Below, in pieces: positions 44,721 through 53,587 of a stretch of DNA of 64,000 nt; within the stretch, counting starts at the first letter, position 1; each line of letters opens with the position of its first letter. The translations under genes were made by a program, and so were the position numbers. Below the pieces are notes generated by a model that was given only the letters and a program-made list of their open reading frames with translations, was not told where the DNA came from and made no database searches. Source of the stretch: an uncultured Prevotella sp. (GTDB lineage Bacteria > Bacteroidota > Bacteroidia > Bacteroidales > Bacteroidaceae); assembly GCA_900541335.1 (NCBI GenBank), contig UQJC01000001.1, positions 1-64,000 on the forward strand. The letters run 5' to 3'.

Positions 44721-45653
44721 CTACTCCTCACCCTCCATCGCCTGAATATTCCGCATCAATCCTTCGTATTTCGCCCGCTTAACGGCACTCTTACGAAAGA
44801 TGCGGGTATACTCTTCACGCGTGAGTTCCTGCCACTGCGCCGGAGTCAATGAGAGGAGTTCGGGACGAGGTTGCAATGCCTCAACGGAAGTGGGACGGGC
44901 AAAACGATTCCACGGACAGACTTCGGCACAACGGTCGCAACCATAAAAACAGGGAGCCATCTTTTCTGCCGCCCAGTCGGGAAGGTCACCCCGATGTTCA
45001 ATGGTGAGATAGGACAGGCAACGACGGGCATCGAGGGTACCATTGCCACGCAAAGCCTGCGTTGGGCAGGCATCCAGGCAAGCACGACACGTTCCGCAAC
45101 GATTGGGGTGCGGACGGTCGTAAGCATCGACCTCGTGTGTCAGTATCATTTCTCCAAGAAAGAAATAACTTCCTGCACCCGGAATAATCAGTTGCGAGTG
45201 GCGCCCGCGCCAGCCGAGCCCACAACGTTCTGCCCAATATTTCTCATCGACGGGGGCTGTGTCTACAAAACAGCGGCCATCAGTTCCCTCCTCGAGTCCG
45301 AGAGCTACCATGAGCTGACGCAACATCGCCTTGACTACATCGTGATAGTCTGTGCCGTAAGCATAGCGTGCCAAATGCCAGGCAGAAGGCATTGCCGCTT
45401 GCCCAACCCAAGGTCCGGGATAATAGTTTACTGCCAAGGACACCACGGTCTTAGCTCCCTCGACCAACAAACACGGATTGAGCTTCTTGTCGATATGGCG
45501 GCTTAGGTAGTCCATATCGGCCTGACAGCCTTCAGCCAACCAACGGCGCAACTCGGCTTCGCGCTCGGCTGAGACAGGACCTGCCGGTGCCATACCGCAA
45601 GCAGCAAAGCCCAATTCCTGGGCAAGTGTACGAATGTGATGGGATGAAAGCAT
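44721..45653 (-). CDS. queG: QueG, epoxyqueuosine reductase
   Basis: The protein has 310 residues. QueG makes queuosine in tRNA from epoxyqueuosine, using cobalamin and two [4Fe-4S] clusters. The cluster motifs CGTCRACLDACPTQAL near 187 and CFYGCDRCAEVCPWN near 231 are complete. FVDTAPVDEKYWAERCGLGW near 130 carries the substrate-site aspartate and the conserved WxGK-type region (GWRGRHS). It is the last gene of a minus-strand run and is separated by 149 nt from the protease gene. Confidence 0.95.
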   Translation of the reverse strand: MLSSHHIRTLAQELGFAACGMAPAGPVSAEREAELRRWLAEGCQADMDYLSRHIDKKLNPCLLVEGAKTVVSLAVNYYPGPWVGQAAMPSAWHLARYAYGTDYHDVVKAMLRQLMVALGLEEGTDGRCFVDTAPVDEKYWAERCGLGWRGRHSQLIIPGAGSYFFLGEMILTHEVDAYDRPHPNRCGTCRACLDACPTQALRGNGTLDARRCLSYLTIEHRGDLPDWAAEKMAPCFYGCDRCAEVCPWNRFARPTSVEALQPRPELLSLTPAQWQELTREEYTRIFRKSAVKRAKYEGLMRNIQAMEGEE

Positions 45654-45802
45654 CTGCTGGCAATGTATTGAATGACTGAAGAAAGCTATCGAAGGGTGAA
45701 GGAAATAGAGAGAGAGGAAAGGTAAAACCGATCAAGTCGGGCACGCGTTCGTCTGCTTCAAGAGACGAATCCCTAAGCATGAGTACCCGTCCCTCGCCTA
45801 CT

Positions 45803-47038
45803 TTATTCATAAATGAGTGTGGTCAAACGTTCGGGCGCATAGATTTCGGCAGCAACAGCACGCACTTCTTCTGCTGTAATCGCCTGAATATGCTGAATCA
45901 ATTGGTCTACTTCGCGATGAACGTGGTAATGCGCAAAGCTCTTGCCTAACGCCAAAGCATAGCCCTCTGCTGCATCGGTCGATATACCGATTTGTCCACA
46001 AAGTTGCTTTTGAGCGGCACGAAGTTGTACGGGCGAAAGCGTTTGTTCGGCAAAGCGATTGAGTTCACGTTGCAGGAGGCGACGACAACGGGCGATGTCG
46101 TGCGCATCACAACCAAAGTAAACATTCCAAAAGCCCGTATCGGGATAGGTGTTGAGATACGAATCGACACTGTATACCAATCCTGCCTTTTCGCGCAAGC
46201 TCAGATTCAAACGTGAATTCATGCCCGGACCGCCCAACATATTGTTGAGCAACAACAAGGCAAAGCGACGCGGGTCGCGACCGCCAAAGGTCGGACCTCC
46301 TATCAAGACATGCGCCTGGTGCGTACCGCGCTTCACCCGACGCTCCGTGCCCACCAATCGGGGTTGGGGAACTGGTTGATTCATGATCGGAACAGGAGTC
46401 TCGGAAAAGTCTGAAGCTGGAAGCAGACGTTCTAAGGTACGGACAATGCGCGCGAAAGGCACATCCCCATAAACATAGAAGGCTGTGTTGGCTGGATGGT
46501 AATAACGACGCACAAAACGCAGGGCATCGGCAGTCGTGTATTGACGCAAGCGGTCGGCTTGCCCCAAGATGTCGCGTCCTAAGGGTTGAGCAGGAAACAT
46601 CATCGCCTCAAACTCATCAAAGATGATTTCGGAAGGGGAATCCTTGTAACTCTCGATTTCGTCGCAAATGACCTCAACCTCCTTATCTATCTCGGTCTGG
46701 GGGAAAGTGCTGTGAAAGACGATGTCGGTCAGCAAGTCTGCAGCGCGGGCAAAATCCTCCTTGAGTACCGTGGCATAATACACCGTTTCCTGCTTGGTCG
46801 TATACGCATTGAGGTCACCGCCCACACGCTCCAACCCGTTCGTAATGTGACAGGCACGGCGGCGTTCGGTTCCCTTGAAGGTCATGTGTTCAATAAAATG
46901 TGCCATGCCCGAGTCAGCGTCCTCTTCGTGACGCGTACCCGCACAGACCACATAGCCGCAATAAACAACTTGCGAAGTAGAAGGTTCGTGAATGACCCGC
47001 AGACCGCAGGGAAGGGTGATTTGTTGATAAGATGTCAT
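45803..47038 (-). CDS. M16-family zinc metalloprotease
   Basis: The protein has 411 residues. The inverted zinc motif HFIEH lies at 47-51 (GMAHFIEHMTFKGT) and the third ligand glutamate in EVICDEIESYKDSP about 75 residues later. One N-terminal catalytic and one C-terminal domain give the length of single-unit processing-peptidase-like M16B enzymes. There is no signal peptide, which suggests a cytoplasmic peptidase. Its start overlaps the stop of the flippase gene by 4 nt, indicating coupled translation. Confidence 0.93.
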   Translation of the reverse strand: MTSYQQITLPCGLRVIHEPSTSQVVYCGYVVCAGTRHEEDADSGMAHFIEHMTFKGTERRRACHITNGLERVGGDLNAYTTKQETVYYATVLKEDFARAADLLTDIVFHSTFPQTEIDKEVEVICDEIESYKDSPSEIIFDEFEAMMFPAQPLGRDILGQADRLRQYTTADALRFVRRYYHPANTAFYVYGDVPFARIVRTLERLLPASDFSETPVPIMNQPVPQPRLVGTERRVKRGTHQAHVLIGGPTFGGRDPRRFALLLLNNMLGGPGMNSRLNLSLREKAGLVYSVDSYLNTYPDTGFWNVYFGCDAHDIARCRRLLQRELNRFAEQTLSPVQLRAAQKQLCGQIGISTDAAEGYALALGKSFAHYHVHREVDQLIQHIQAITAEEVRAVAAEIYAPERLTTLIYE

Positions 47039-48582
47039 GAGCGTTTACGGAAGTATTTTCCCACCAAGGGAAGGTTGGACAAAGGAAAGTCATAATGCAC
47101 CACATGGGCAACGAAGAACAGAATGCAACCCGTGTTGAGTGCCAAACGAAGCAAGGGCTGTTGGGGGAAATAATGTGCACCTGCTTGCATGATGCCATAG
47201 AACAGGGCGGTAATCAGCACATAGACACCGATGCTCTTCAGCGGATAGTTCACTGGATAATAGCGTTGACCGACAAAGTAACTCAACAGCATGGCTGTGC
47301 CGTAACCAGCCACACCCGCCCAAGCGCAGGCCATGTAGCCGTACTGCGGAATGAACAGCACGTTGACCAAGATAAGCACCAGGCAACCCGCACCCGAGAA
47401 CCAAGCTCCCCAAATGGTGCGGTCGGTCAGTTTGTACCAGAACGAAAGATTGAAATAAACACCCATCATGATTTCGGCTGCCATGACGATAGGCACCACG
47501 CGCAAGCCTTCCCAATAGCTACGCCCAATCAGGTACTTGAGGATGTCGAGATAACCGACCACCAACAGGAAGGCGAGCAAGGTGAAGATGAGGAAGTACT
47601 TCATGGCTTTGGCATAGAGGGCACGATTGTCCTTCTCCTTCTGTTTGCCAAAGACGAAAGGCTCATAAGCATACCGGAAGGCCTGAGTAATCATTGCCAT
47701 AATCATGGCTATCTTGACGCTGGCACCGTAAATACCGAGTTGCACCTTGCCTTCCGCTCCTGAAACCATACGCGGAAAGATCATCTTGTCGGCAGTTTGG
47801 TTGAGAATGCCGGCTATGCCCAATACAAGGATGGGCCAGGAGTAACGCAACATGCGGCGTGCCAACTGACCGTCAAACGTCCAACGGAAACCGCTGAGTT
47901 CAGGATAGAAACAGAGGGTTATCAGCGAAGTACAGAGCAGGTTGGCCAGGAAGGCATAACCTACGCCATAAGTGGGGTCGTAAATCGTTGCCACAACCTC
48001 ACGCCAAGCCGGCTTTGCATAAAGGGCTGGCAGCACGAGGAAGAAAAGGAGGTTGAGTGCGATATTGAGCAGAATGAAGAGGAGCTTGAGGGCGGCAAAG
48101 CGCACCGGCCGCCGTTGGTAACGCAAATAGGCGAACGGTATGCATTGGAAAGCGTCCTGTGCCACACAAACTGCCATCATGCCGATGTACTCGGGATGAG
48201 CACTGTAATCCAAAGCAGCCGAAAGGGGCTCTAATCCTGTAAAGACGAGGGCCAAAAAGGCGAGGGCTGTACCGCCGACCATCCAGAGCGTAGTGGAGTA
48301 AACGCGCAACGGCTGTTGTTCTTCTTCCTTATTGACAAAACGGAAGAAGGTGGTCTCCATGCCGAAGGTGAGCAACACCAGCAACAAGGCTACATAGCTA
48401 TAGACTTCAGTAATGACCCCATAACCGCCCGAAGAGGCGGCAAGTTTGGCGGTGTAGAGGGGAACAAGCAGGTAATTGAGGAAACGACCCACGATACTCG
48501 AAAGTCCGTAAATAGCCGTGTCCTTTGCCAAGGCTTTCATGCCACCTTGCTTGGAGGTGGAAGGAGTGGAAGTTGCTGACAT
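47035..48582 (-). CDS. Polysaccharide flippase (MOP/Wzx-like)
   Basis: The protein has 515 residues and about 14 membrane helices. It opens with KALAKDTAIYGLSSIVGRFLNYLL, the typical first-helix pattern of O-antigen/lipid II flippases of the MOP superfamily. Such proteins flip lipid-linked sugar chains across the inner membrane. It lies next to ruvB (divergent side), as in other Bacteroidota. The substrate could be a surface polysaccharide repeat unit; no glycan cluster is in the window. Confidence 0.92.
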   Translation of the reverse strand: MSATSTPSTSKQGGMKALAKDTAIYGLSSIVGRFLNYLLVPLYTAKLAASSGGYGVITEVYSYVALLLVLLTFGMETTFFRFVNKEEEQQPLRVYSTTLWMVGGTALAFLALVFTGLEPLSAALDYSAHPEYIGMMAVCVAQDAFQCIPFAYLRYQRRPVRFAALKLLFILLNIALNLLFFLVLPALYAKPAWREVVATIYDPTYGVGYAFLANLLCTSLITLCFYPELSGFRWTFDGQLARRMLRYSWPILVLGIAGILNQTADKMIFPRMVSGAEGKVQLGIYGASVKIAMIMAMITQAFRYAYEPFVFGKQKEKDNRALYAKAMKYFLIFTLLAFLLVVGYLDILKYLIGRSYWEGLRVVPIVMAAEIMMGVYFNLSFWYKLTDRTIWGAWFSGAGCLVLILVNVLFIPQYGYMACAWAGVAGYGTAMLLSYFVGQRYYPVNYPLKSIGVYVLITALFYGIMQAGAHYFPQQPLLRLALNTGCILFFVAHVVHYDFPLSNLPLVGKYFRKRS

Positions 48583-48650
48583 AGATGTTATTGTATGATG
48601 TACATAGATGGAATAAAGTGTTCAAGAAATGACAGAAGTGAGTTTTTTCA

Positions 48651-49880
48651 CTAAAAGAACAGGTAACACACACCTATCGCGGCACAAATACCGGCCAGGT
48701 CGGCTGCCAAACCGCAGGTAACGGCATGACGGGTTCGGGTGACACCGACTGCTCCAAAGTAAACTGCCAGTATGTAGAAGGTCGTATCGGTAGAACCCTG
48801 GAAGATGCAACTCAAGCGACCCACAAAGGAATCTGCTCCGTAAGTAGTCATCGCGTCGACCATCATGCCGCGTGCTCCACTACCCGACAGGGGTTTCATC
48901 AAGGCTGTAGGCAGAGCGGCCACCCATTCACTGTCCAGCCCCGTCTGTCGAACCAACCAAGCGACTCCTTCTATCAACCAGTCCATGGCTCCCGATGCAC
49001 GAAAGACCCCAATGCCTACGAGCATGGCTACCAGGTAAGGAATGATGCGCACGGCGGTCTCAAATCCGCCTTTGGCTCCTTCGACAAAGGCATCGTAAAC
49101 ATTGAGTCGTTTGCGTAGTCCTGCTACGACGAAACTGATGATAATGGTAAAAAGCAACACATTGGCCGTAGTGGTACCGACGAGATTCATCATCATGCTA
49201 TCTAACTGACTGAAACCCCATATCAAGGTGACCACCGCGAGCGACATGCCACCAAGTGTGGCCAACAAAATGGGTTGCAACAGATTGATGCGCTGGTACA
49301 GGCTCGTCACCACAATACCTGCCAACGTCGAAAAGAAGGTGGCAATCAACAAGGGGACAAAAACATCGGTCGGTTGAGCTGCTCCCAACTGAGCTCGATA
49401 GACCATGATGCTTACAGGAATGATGGTCAACCCAGAGGTATTGAGTACCAGAAACATAATCATCGGGTTCGAGGCGGTGTCTTTTCGTGGATTCAGTGCC
49501 TGAAGTCCTTCCATTGCCTTTAGTCCGAGGGGTGTCGCGGCATTGTCCAAACCGAGCATATTGGCAGAGAGGTTCATAAAGATGTTACCATAAACAGGGT
49601 GGTTCTTGGGTACATCGGGGAACAGACGGGAAAAGACGGGACTCAACACCCGCGCCATGCCGTCGACAACGCCTGCTTTTTCGCCGATTTTCATCACACC
49701 CAACCAAAGGGACAGGACTCCCGTCAGTCCAAGGGATATCTCAAAAGCGGTCTTGGCTGTATCGAAGGTAGAATTCATGATGGCAGGAAAGACTGCGACA
49801 TCGCCCAAAAACACCAGTTTGATAAGGGCAATCACAAAAGCAATAAGGAAAAAGGCTATCCAAATATAATTAAGTACCAT
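48651..49880 (-). CDS. SpmA-SpmB fused nucleoside-recognition (Gate) membrane protein
   Basis: The protein has 409 residues and two Gate-domain halves. The first half has KTAFEISLGLTGVLSLWLG and NLSANMLGLDNAATPLGLKAME, like spore maturation protein SpmA. The second half has GFETAVRIIPYLVAMLVGIGVF, LSGSGARGMMVDAM and STDTTFYILAVYFGAVG, like SpmB. The fused form is common in Bacteroidota, which do not sporulate, and its transported solute is not known. A minus-strand -7 box TACCTTTG (49982-49975) lies ~95 nt upstream. It heads the run that continues into the flippase, protease and queG. Confidence 0.9.
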   Translation of the reverse strand: MVLNYIWIAFFLIAFVIALIKLVFLGDVAVFPAIMNSTFDTAKTAFEISLGLTGVLSLWLGVMKIGEKAGVVDGMARVLSPVFSRLFPDVPKNHPVYGNIFMNLSANMLGLDNAATPLGLKAMEGLQALNPRKDTASNPMIMFLVLNTSGLTIIPVSIMVYRAQLGAAQPTDVFVPLLIATFFSTLAGIVVTSLYQRINLLQPILLATLGGMSLAVVTLIWGFSQLDSMMMNLVGTTTANVLLFTIIISFVVAGLRKRLNVYDAFVEGAKGGFETAVRIIPYLVAMLVGIGVFRASGAMDWLIEGVAWLVRQTGLDSEWVAALPTALMKPLSGSGARGMMVDAMTTYGADSFVGRLSCIFQGSTDTTFYILAVYFGAVGVTRTRHAVTCGLAADLAGICAAIGVCYLFF

Positions 49881-49974
49881 GACGATAGGGTATTGGGGTT
49901 ACACGTTACTTGGATGGAGAAGAAAGAAAAGGATGTCTATCCGATGACCAAAATCCCTTCCTCCAGAAACGGGG

Positions 49975-49982
49975 CAAAGGTA
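49975..49982 (-). promoter_or_regulatory. -7 box (TACCTTTG), spmAB-flippase-protease promoter
   Basis: It is a perfect TAnnTTTG match on the minus strand in the 246-nt space divergent with ruvB. Confidence 0.6.
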
Positions 49983-50111
49983 CGAACTTAACGCTTGCAA
50001 CGCTTCGCCCTTCCCCCAGCAAATAGTCATCAAGGTTCAGCTTCCTGCCCTCCTCCACCCTCTTCGGTTCAATCAAAGCTTCTTTTCCTTTTCCCTTCAA
50101 AATAGTAGCAG

Positions 50112-50119
50112 TACTTTTG
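50112..50119 (+). promoter_or_regulatory. -7 box (TACTTTTG) seven nt before the ruvB ATG
   Basis: It is a perfect TAnnTTTG match. The transcription start would fall within a few bases of the ATG at 50127, giving a leaderless or nearly leaderless mRNA. Confidence 0.65.
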
Positions 50120-50126
50120 CTCCACA

Positions 50127-51188
50127 ATGAAAGAAGATACTTTTGACATCCGGGCGGAGCAGTACGCGCCCACTTCCACTGAGAAAGATTTTGAAAACGC
50201 CTTGCGTCCGCTGAGCTTTGATGACTTCAGTGGACAGATGAAGGTGGTGGACAACCTACGCATCTTTGTAGAAGCAGCAAAATACCGCGGCGAACCGTTA
50301 GACCACACCTTGCTCCACGGTCCACCGGGACTGGGTAAGACGACCCTATCCAACATTATTGCCAACGAATTGGGCGTTGGTTTTAAACTCACTTCGGGTC
50401 CGGTACTTGACAAACCGGGTGACTTGGCAGGTTTGCTAACCAGCCTCGAGCCCAACGATGTACTCTTCATCGATGAGATTCACCGTCTGTCGCCAGTGGT
50501 TGAGGAATACCTCTACTCTGCCATGGAGGACTACCGCATCGACATCATGATTGACAAGGGACCGGCAGCACGCAGCATTCAGATTGACCTCAATCCCTTT
50601 ACCTTGGTCGGTGCAACTACTCGTAGCGGATTGCTGACCGCTCCGCTCCGTGCACGCTTTGGTATCAATCTCCATCTCGAATATTACGATGCCCAAACAC
50701 TGAGCCGCATCATTACCCGCTCGGCAAACATCCTGAAAGTACCCATTGACGCCGAGGCGGCAGCCGAAATTGCCAGCCGTTCACGCGGTACGCCGCGTAT
50801 TGCCAATGCCCTCTTGCGCCGTGTCCGCGACTTTGCCCAAGTCAAAGGTACGGGACGCATCGATATGCCCATAGCTACCTATGCCCTCGAGGCACTCAAC
50901 ATTGATAAATATGGTCTCGACGAAATTGATAACAAAATTCTGCTGACCATCATCGACAAGTTCAAGGGAGGCCCCGTAGGCATCACGACCATTGCCACTG
51001 CCATTGGTGAAGATGCAGGCACCGTAGAGGAAGTTTACGAGCCCTTCCTTATCAAGGAGGGCTTCATCCGTCGCACACCGCGAGGCCGCGAGGTGACGGA
51101 ACAAGCCTACAAGCATCTGGGACGCGAGCTCTACACATCCAATACTTGCCAACCCTCTCTCTTTGGCGACCAATTGGATAATTTATAG
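50127..51188 (+). CDS. ruvB: RuvB, Holliday junction branch migration helicase
   Basis: The protein has 353 residues. RuvB hexamers drive branch migration with RuvA during recombination. Walker A is GPPGLGKT at 65-72, Walker [11 protein letters not shown] near 114, sensor 1 [18 protein letters not shown] near 170 with the arginine finger, and the winged-helix end has [19 protein letters not shown]. ruvA and ruvC are not in the window, which is usual outside operonic arrangements. ybeY follows after 64 nt. Confidence 0.97.
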   Translation: MKEDTFDIRAEQYAPTSTEKDFENALRPLSFDDFSGQMKVVDNLRIFVEAAKYRGEPLDHTLLHGPPGLGKTTLSNIIANELGVGFKLTSGPVLDKPGDLAGLLTSLEPNDVLFIDEIHRLSPVVEEYLYSAMEDYRIDIMIDKGPAARSIQIDLNPFTLVGATTRSGLLTAPLRARFGINLHLEYYDAQTLSRIITRSANILKVPIDAEAAAEIASRSRGTPRIANALLRRVRDFAQVKGTGRIDMPIATYALEALNIDKYGLDEIDNKILLTIIDKFKGGPVGITTIATAIGEDAGTVEEVYEPFLIKEGFIRRTPRGREVTEQAYKHLGRELYTSNTCQPSLFGDQLDNL

Positions 51189-51252
51189 AAACGACCGCCC
51201 TCACAACGCCTTCGGTCAACAAATAGAAATCTTCAAACTCCAACATCTCCTC

Positions 51253-51666
51253 ATGATTTCCTATCATACCATCAACGTCGACTTTCCCGCCATCTCTCGT
51301 TCCGAAACTACGGCATGGGTCAAGGCCGTCGCCGCCAGTCACGGCAAACGCGTCGGTGAAATAGCCTACATCTTCTGCGATGACGAAAAGATCATCGAAG
51401 TAAATCGTCAATACCTGCAACATGACTACTTCACCGACATCATCACCTTCGACTATTGTGAAGGCGACCGCCTTAGCGGCGACCTCTTCATCAGTCTTGA
51501 CACTGTTCGCTCCAATGCAGAACTCTTCAACAAGCCTTACGAAGAGGAGCTTCACCGCGTCATCATCCACGGCATCCTCCACCTTTGCGGCATCAACGAC
51601 AAGGGACCGGGCGAACGTGAGATTATGGAAGCTGCTGAAGACCAGGCTCTGGCTATGCGGAAATAA
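51253..51666 (+). CDS. ybeY: YbeY, rRNA maturation endonuclease
   Basis: The protein has 137 residues from the ATG at 51253 (MISYHTINVDFPA); a longer frame upstream overlaps the end of ruvB and looks non-native. YbeY is a zinc-dependent RNase that trims 16S rRNA ends. YFTDIITFDY and the zinc motif HGILHLCGIND near 104 are present. In the usual HGxLHLxGYDH motif the third histidine is replaced by aspartate here; from memory this form is usual in Bacteroidota. The gene ends 115 nt before a strong terminator. Confidence 0.93.
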   Translation: MISYHTINVDFPAISRSETTAWVKAVAASHGKRVGEIAYIFCDDEKIIEVNRQYLQHDYFTDIITFDYCEGDRLSGDLFISLDTVRSNAELFNKPYEEELHRVIIHGILHLCGINDKGPGEREIMEAAEDQALAMRK

Positions 51667-51780
51667 ATCGCAACGATAAGAACAGAAAAGCCTCAGTTCC
51701 CTTTCGTTTCAAACATATCACAAGCGAAGTTGCCCGACTCACCTACTACAGGTAATGGCATTTCACTTCTCCTATACCCT

Positions 51781-51826
51781 CACCGCGTACAATGGACATA
51801 ACACTCCATTGTACGCGGTGTTTTCG
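51781..51826. terminator. Strong terminator after ybeY
   Basis: CACCGCGTACAATGGA at 51781-51796 pairs perfectly with TCCATTGTACGCGGTG at 51805-51820, followed by TTTT. Confidence 0.9.
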
Positions 51827-51904
51827 TTTTAAGAAAGAAGCCCAACAACATCTGGCGCAAGGGTTGGTCTAATGCCGAAGAGAAAAAACAATCTCAGTTG
51901 TGGG

Positions 51905-52334
51905 AGTCGGCACCATGCCGAAGGTATAAAACAACAGAAATCGCAAGACTCGGCACGATGCCGAAGGAACAAAACAACAAGAATCGCAAGACTCGGCACC
52001 GTGCCGAAGGTATAAAACAACAAGAATCGCAAGACTCGGCACGATGCCGAAGGTACAAAACAACAAGAATCGCAAGACTCGGCATCGTGCCGAAGGTACA
52101 AAACAACAAGGATTGCAAGGTTCGGCACCGTGCCGAAGATACAAAACAAGAAGAATCGCAAGGTTCGGCACCGTGCCGAAGGTACAAAACAACAAGAATC
52201 GCAAGGTTCGGCACCGTGCCGAAGGAGCAAAACAACAAGGATTGCAAGGTTCGGCACCATGACGAAGGAGCAAAACAACAAGGATTGCAAGGTTCGGCAC
52301 CATGACGAAGGAGCAGAACCACAAGGAAATCCTA
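51905..52334. repeat. Tandem hairpin array, 43-nt period (array C)
   Basis: Ten units start at 51905, 51948, 51991, 52034, 52077, 52120, 52163, 52206, 52249 and 52292, each 43 nt. A unit is a hairpin such as TTCGGCACCGTGCCGAA followed by GGTACAAAACAACAAGAA and TCGCAAG. Variants change the stem tip (CACGATG, CATCGTG, CACCATG). 43 is not a multiple of three, so consecutive units shift frame and the array cannot encode a repeat protein. Confidence 0.92.
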
Positions 52335-52551
52335 ATAATCAGGTACTGCCTATATACACATACTATAAACCACCCGATACAACCATCAATTTATTCCCGA
52401 ATCTATAAAGGCCTTTATAGAACATTCCTTACATTTACAGCTGAATCTAAATCACCCGATACCCTTCCCAGTCATGCATAAAATAAGCCTTTAAGAGTTA
52501 GATAAAAACGAACGCAGTTTTCTCACCACTAGTTAGAAATATGATATTGAC

Positions 52552-53238
52552 ATGATGACATCACTTCAAGAAAGACTGTTTGCAATACAGGATACACGAT
52601 ACGCCGCATTTCAAGCAAAGCTAACACCAGGGATACCTGAGGATCGCTTCATAGGCATTCGTGTACCAGAACTACGTAAGTTTGCCAAGGAATACGCAAA
52701 AGAAGCAGACTCTATTGATTTCCTAAAGCAATTACCTCATGCATACTATGACGAAAATATGCTACACGGCCTTCTTATCTCTCAAGTGAAGGACTACGAA
52801 GAATGCATTCACTTCGCTGATGCGTTCCTGCCATACGTAGATAACTGGGCTGTTTGTGACATCATGGCTCCCAAGGTTTTTGCCAAACACAAAGATAAAT
52901 TACTGGCGAAGATTGCGACTTGGGTAAAATCACCCCATACCTATACTTGTCGCTTTGGAATAAAAACACTCATGTCTCTCTATCTAGATGATGACTTTAA
53001 GCAAGAGTATCTTGAAATCGTCACTTCCGTAAAGCGTGATGCGTACTATGTAAAGATGATGGTAGCATGGTTCTTTGCTACTGCGCTGGCCAAACAATGG
53101 GAACAGACGATTCCTTATATTGAACAAAAACGCCTGGCTCCATGGACGCACAATAAAACAATCCAAAAGGCGATAGAGAGCTATAGAATCACCTCGGAAC
53201 AAAAGGCGTTTTTGAAACCATTAAAGATAAAAGGCTGA
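52552..53238 (+). CDS. AlkD-like DNA alkylation repair protein
   Basis: The protein has 228 residues made of helical HEAT-like repeats, as in AlkC/AlkD DNA glycosylases, which remove N3- and N7-alkylated purines. GIRVPELRKFAKEYAKE near 35, YDENMLHGLLIS, DNWAVCDIM (the W and D of the active-site cleft) and TCRFGIKTLMSLYL match the family. Codon use is AT-rich relative to core neighbours. The stop codon sits inside a small hairpin (AAAGGC..GCCTTT, 53230-53245). It stands alone between the array and the inositol synthase gene. Confidence 0.88.
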   Translation: MMTSLQERLFAIQDTRYAAFQAKLTPGIPEDRFIGIRVPELRKFAKEYAKEADSIDFLKQLPHAYYDENMLHGLLISQVKDYEECIHFADAFLPYVDNWAVCDIMAPKVFAKHKDKLLAKIATWVKSPHTYTCRFGIKTLMSLYLDDDFKQEYLEIVTSVKRDAYYVKMMVAWFFATALAKQWEQTIPYIEQKRLAPWTHNKTIQKAIESYRITSEQKAFLKPLKIKG

Positions 53239-53587
53239 AGCCTTTCAGCAATTTCATTGAATTTGAGAAACAATCGGAGGTAAAAACAGGTAGAACGAGG
53301 CATACAAACTCTTGAACACTTGTCAGCCCCTTCTATCAGCCTGGACACTCACATCCCTAAACTAAGCAAGAAAGTGCAGAAACAAGAAGGAATCACTTCG
53401 CATTTTTTCCTCCATTTGGAGCGCATTGAAAAAAATTAAACTGATTTGTTTTGGCATTCTGAAAACTTTTCCGTCTTTTGTGGTTTTAAAGCGTAGAAGG
53501 GAGTGGTATAAGGGTACAAAAGCCCTTACCACCCCCTTGTCGTACCTTGATAATCAAAACATTCATATTCAAAATCATCCAATATCT
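53239..53587. other. Gene-free stretch upstream of inositol-phosphate synthase
   Basis: About 350 nt, AT-rich. It presumably carries the promoter of the next gene, but no clear TAnnTTTG with good spacing was found; the nearest candidate is TACCTTGA near 53539. Nothing else recognised. Confidence 0.4.

Larger units (their letters stand above)
51667..52551. other. Gene-free stretch with terminator and hairpin array C
   Basis: About 885 nt with a terminator at 51781-51826, the array at 51905-52334, and an AT-rich 200-nt segment before the AlkD-like gene. Repetitive open frames over the array exist in all three frames and on both strands and are not credible genes. Confidence 0.7.

Noticed and set aside
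51905..52334. CRISPR array
   Set aside because: There are no variable spacers; the whole 43-nt unit is repeated, and no cas genes are in the window.
51829..52408. Repeat proteins in several frames across array C
   Set aside because: Six overlapping frames on both strands show the same repeats; the 43-nt unit shifts frame each time.
53426..53587. N-terminal extension of inositol-phosphate synthase
   Set aside because: It begins with TTG and adds 54 residues with no family match before the Rossmann motif; the ATG at 53588 is preferred.
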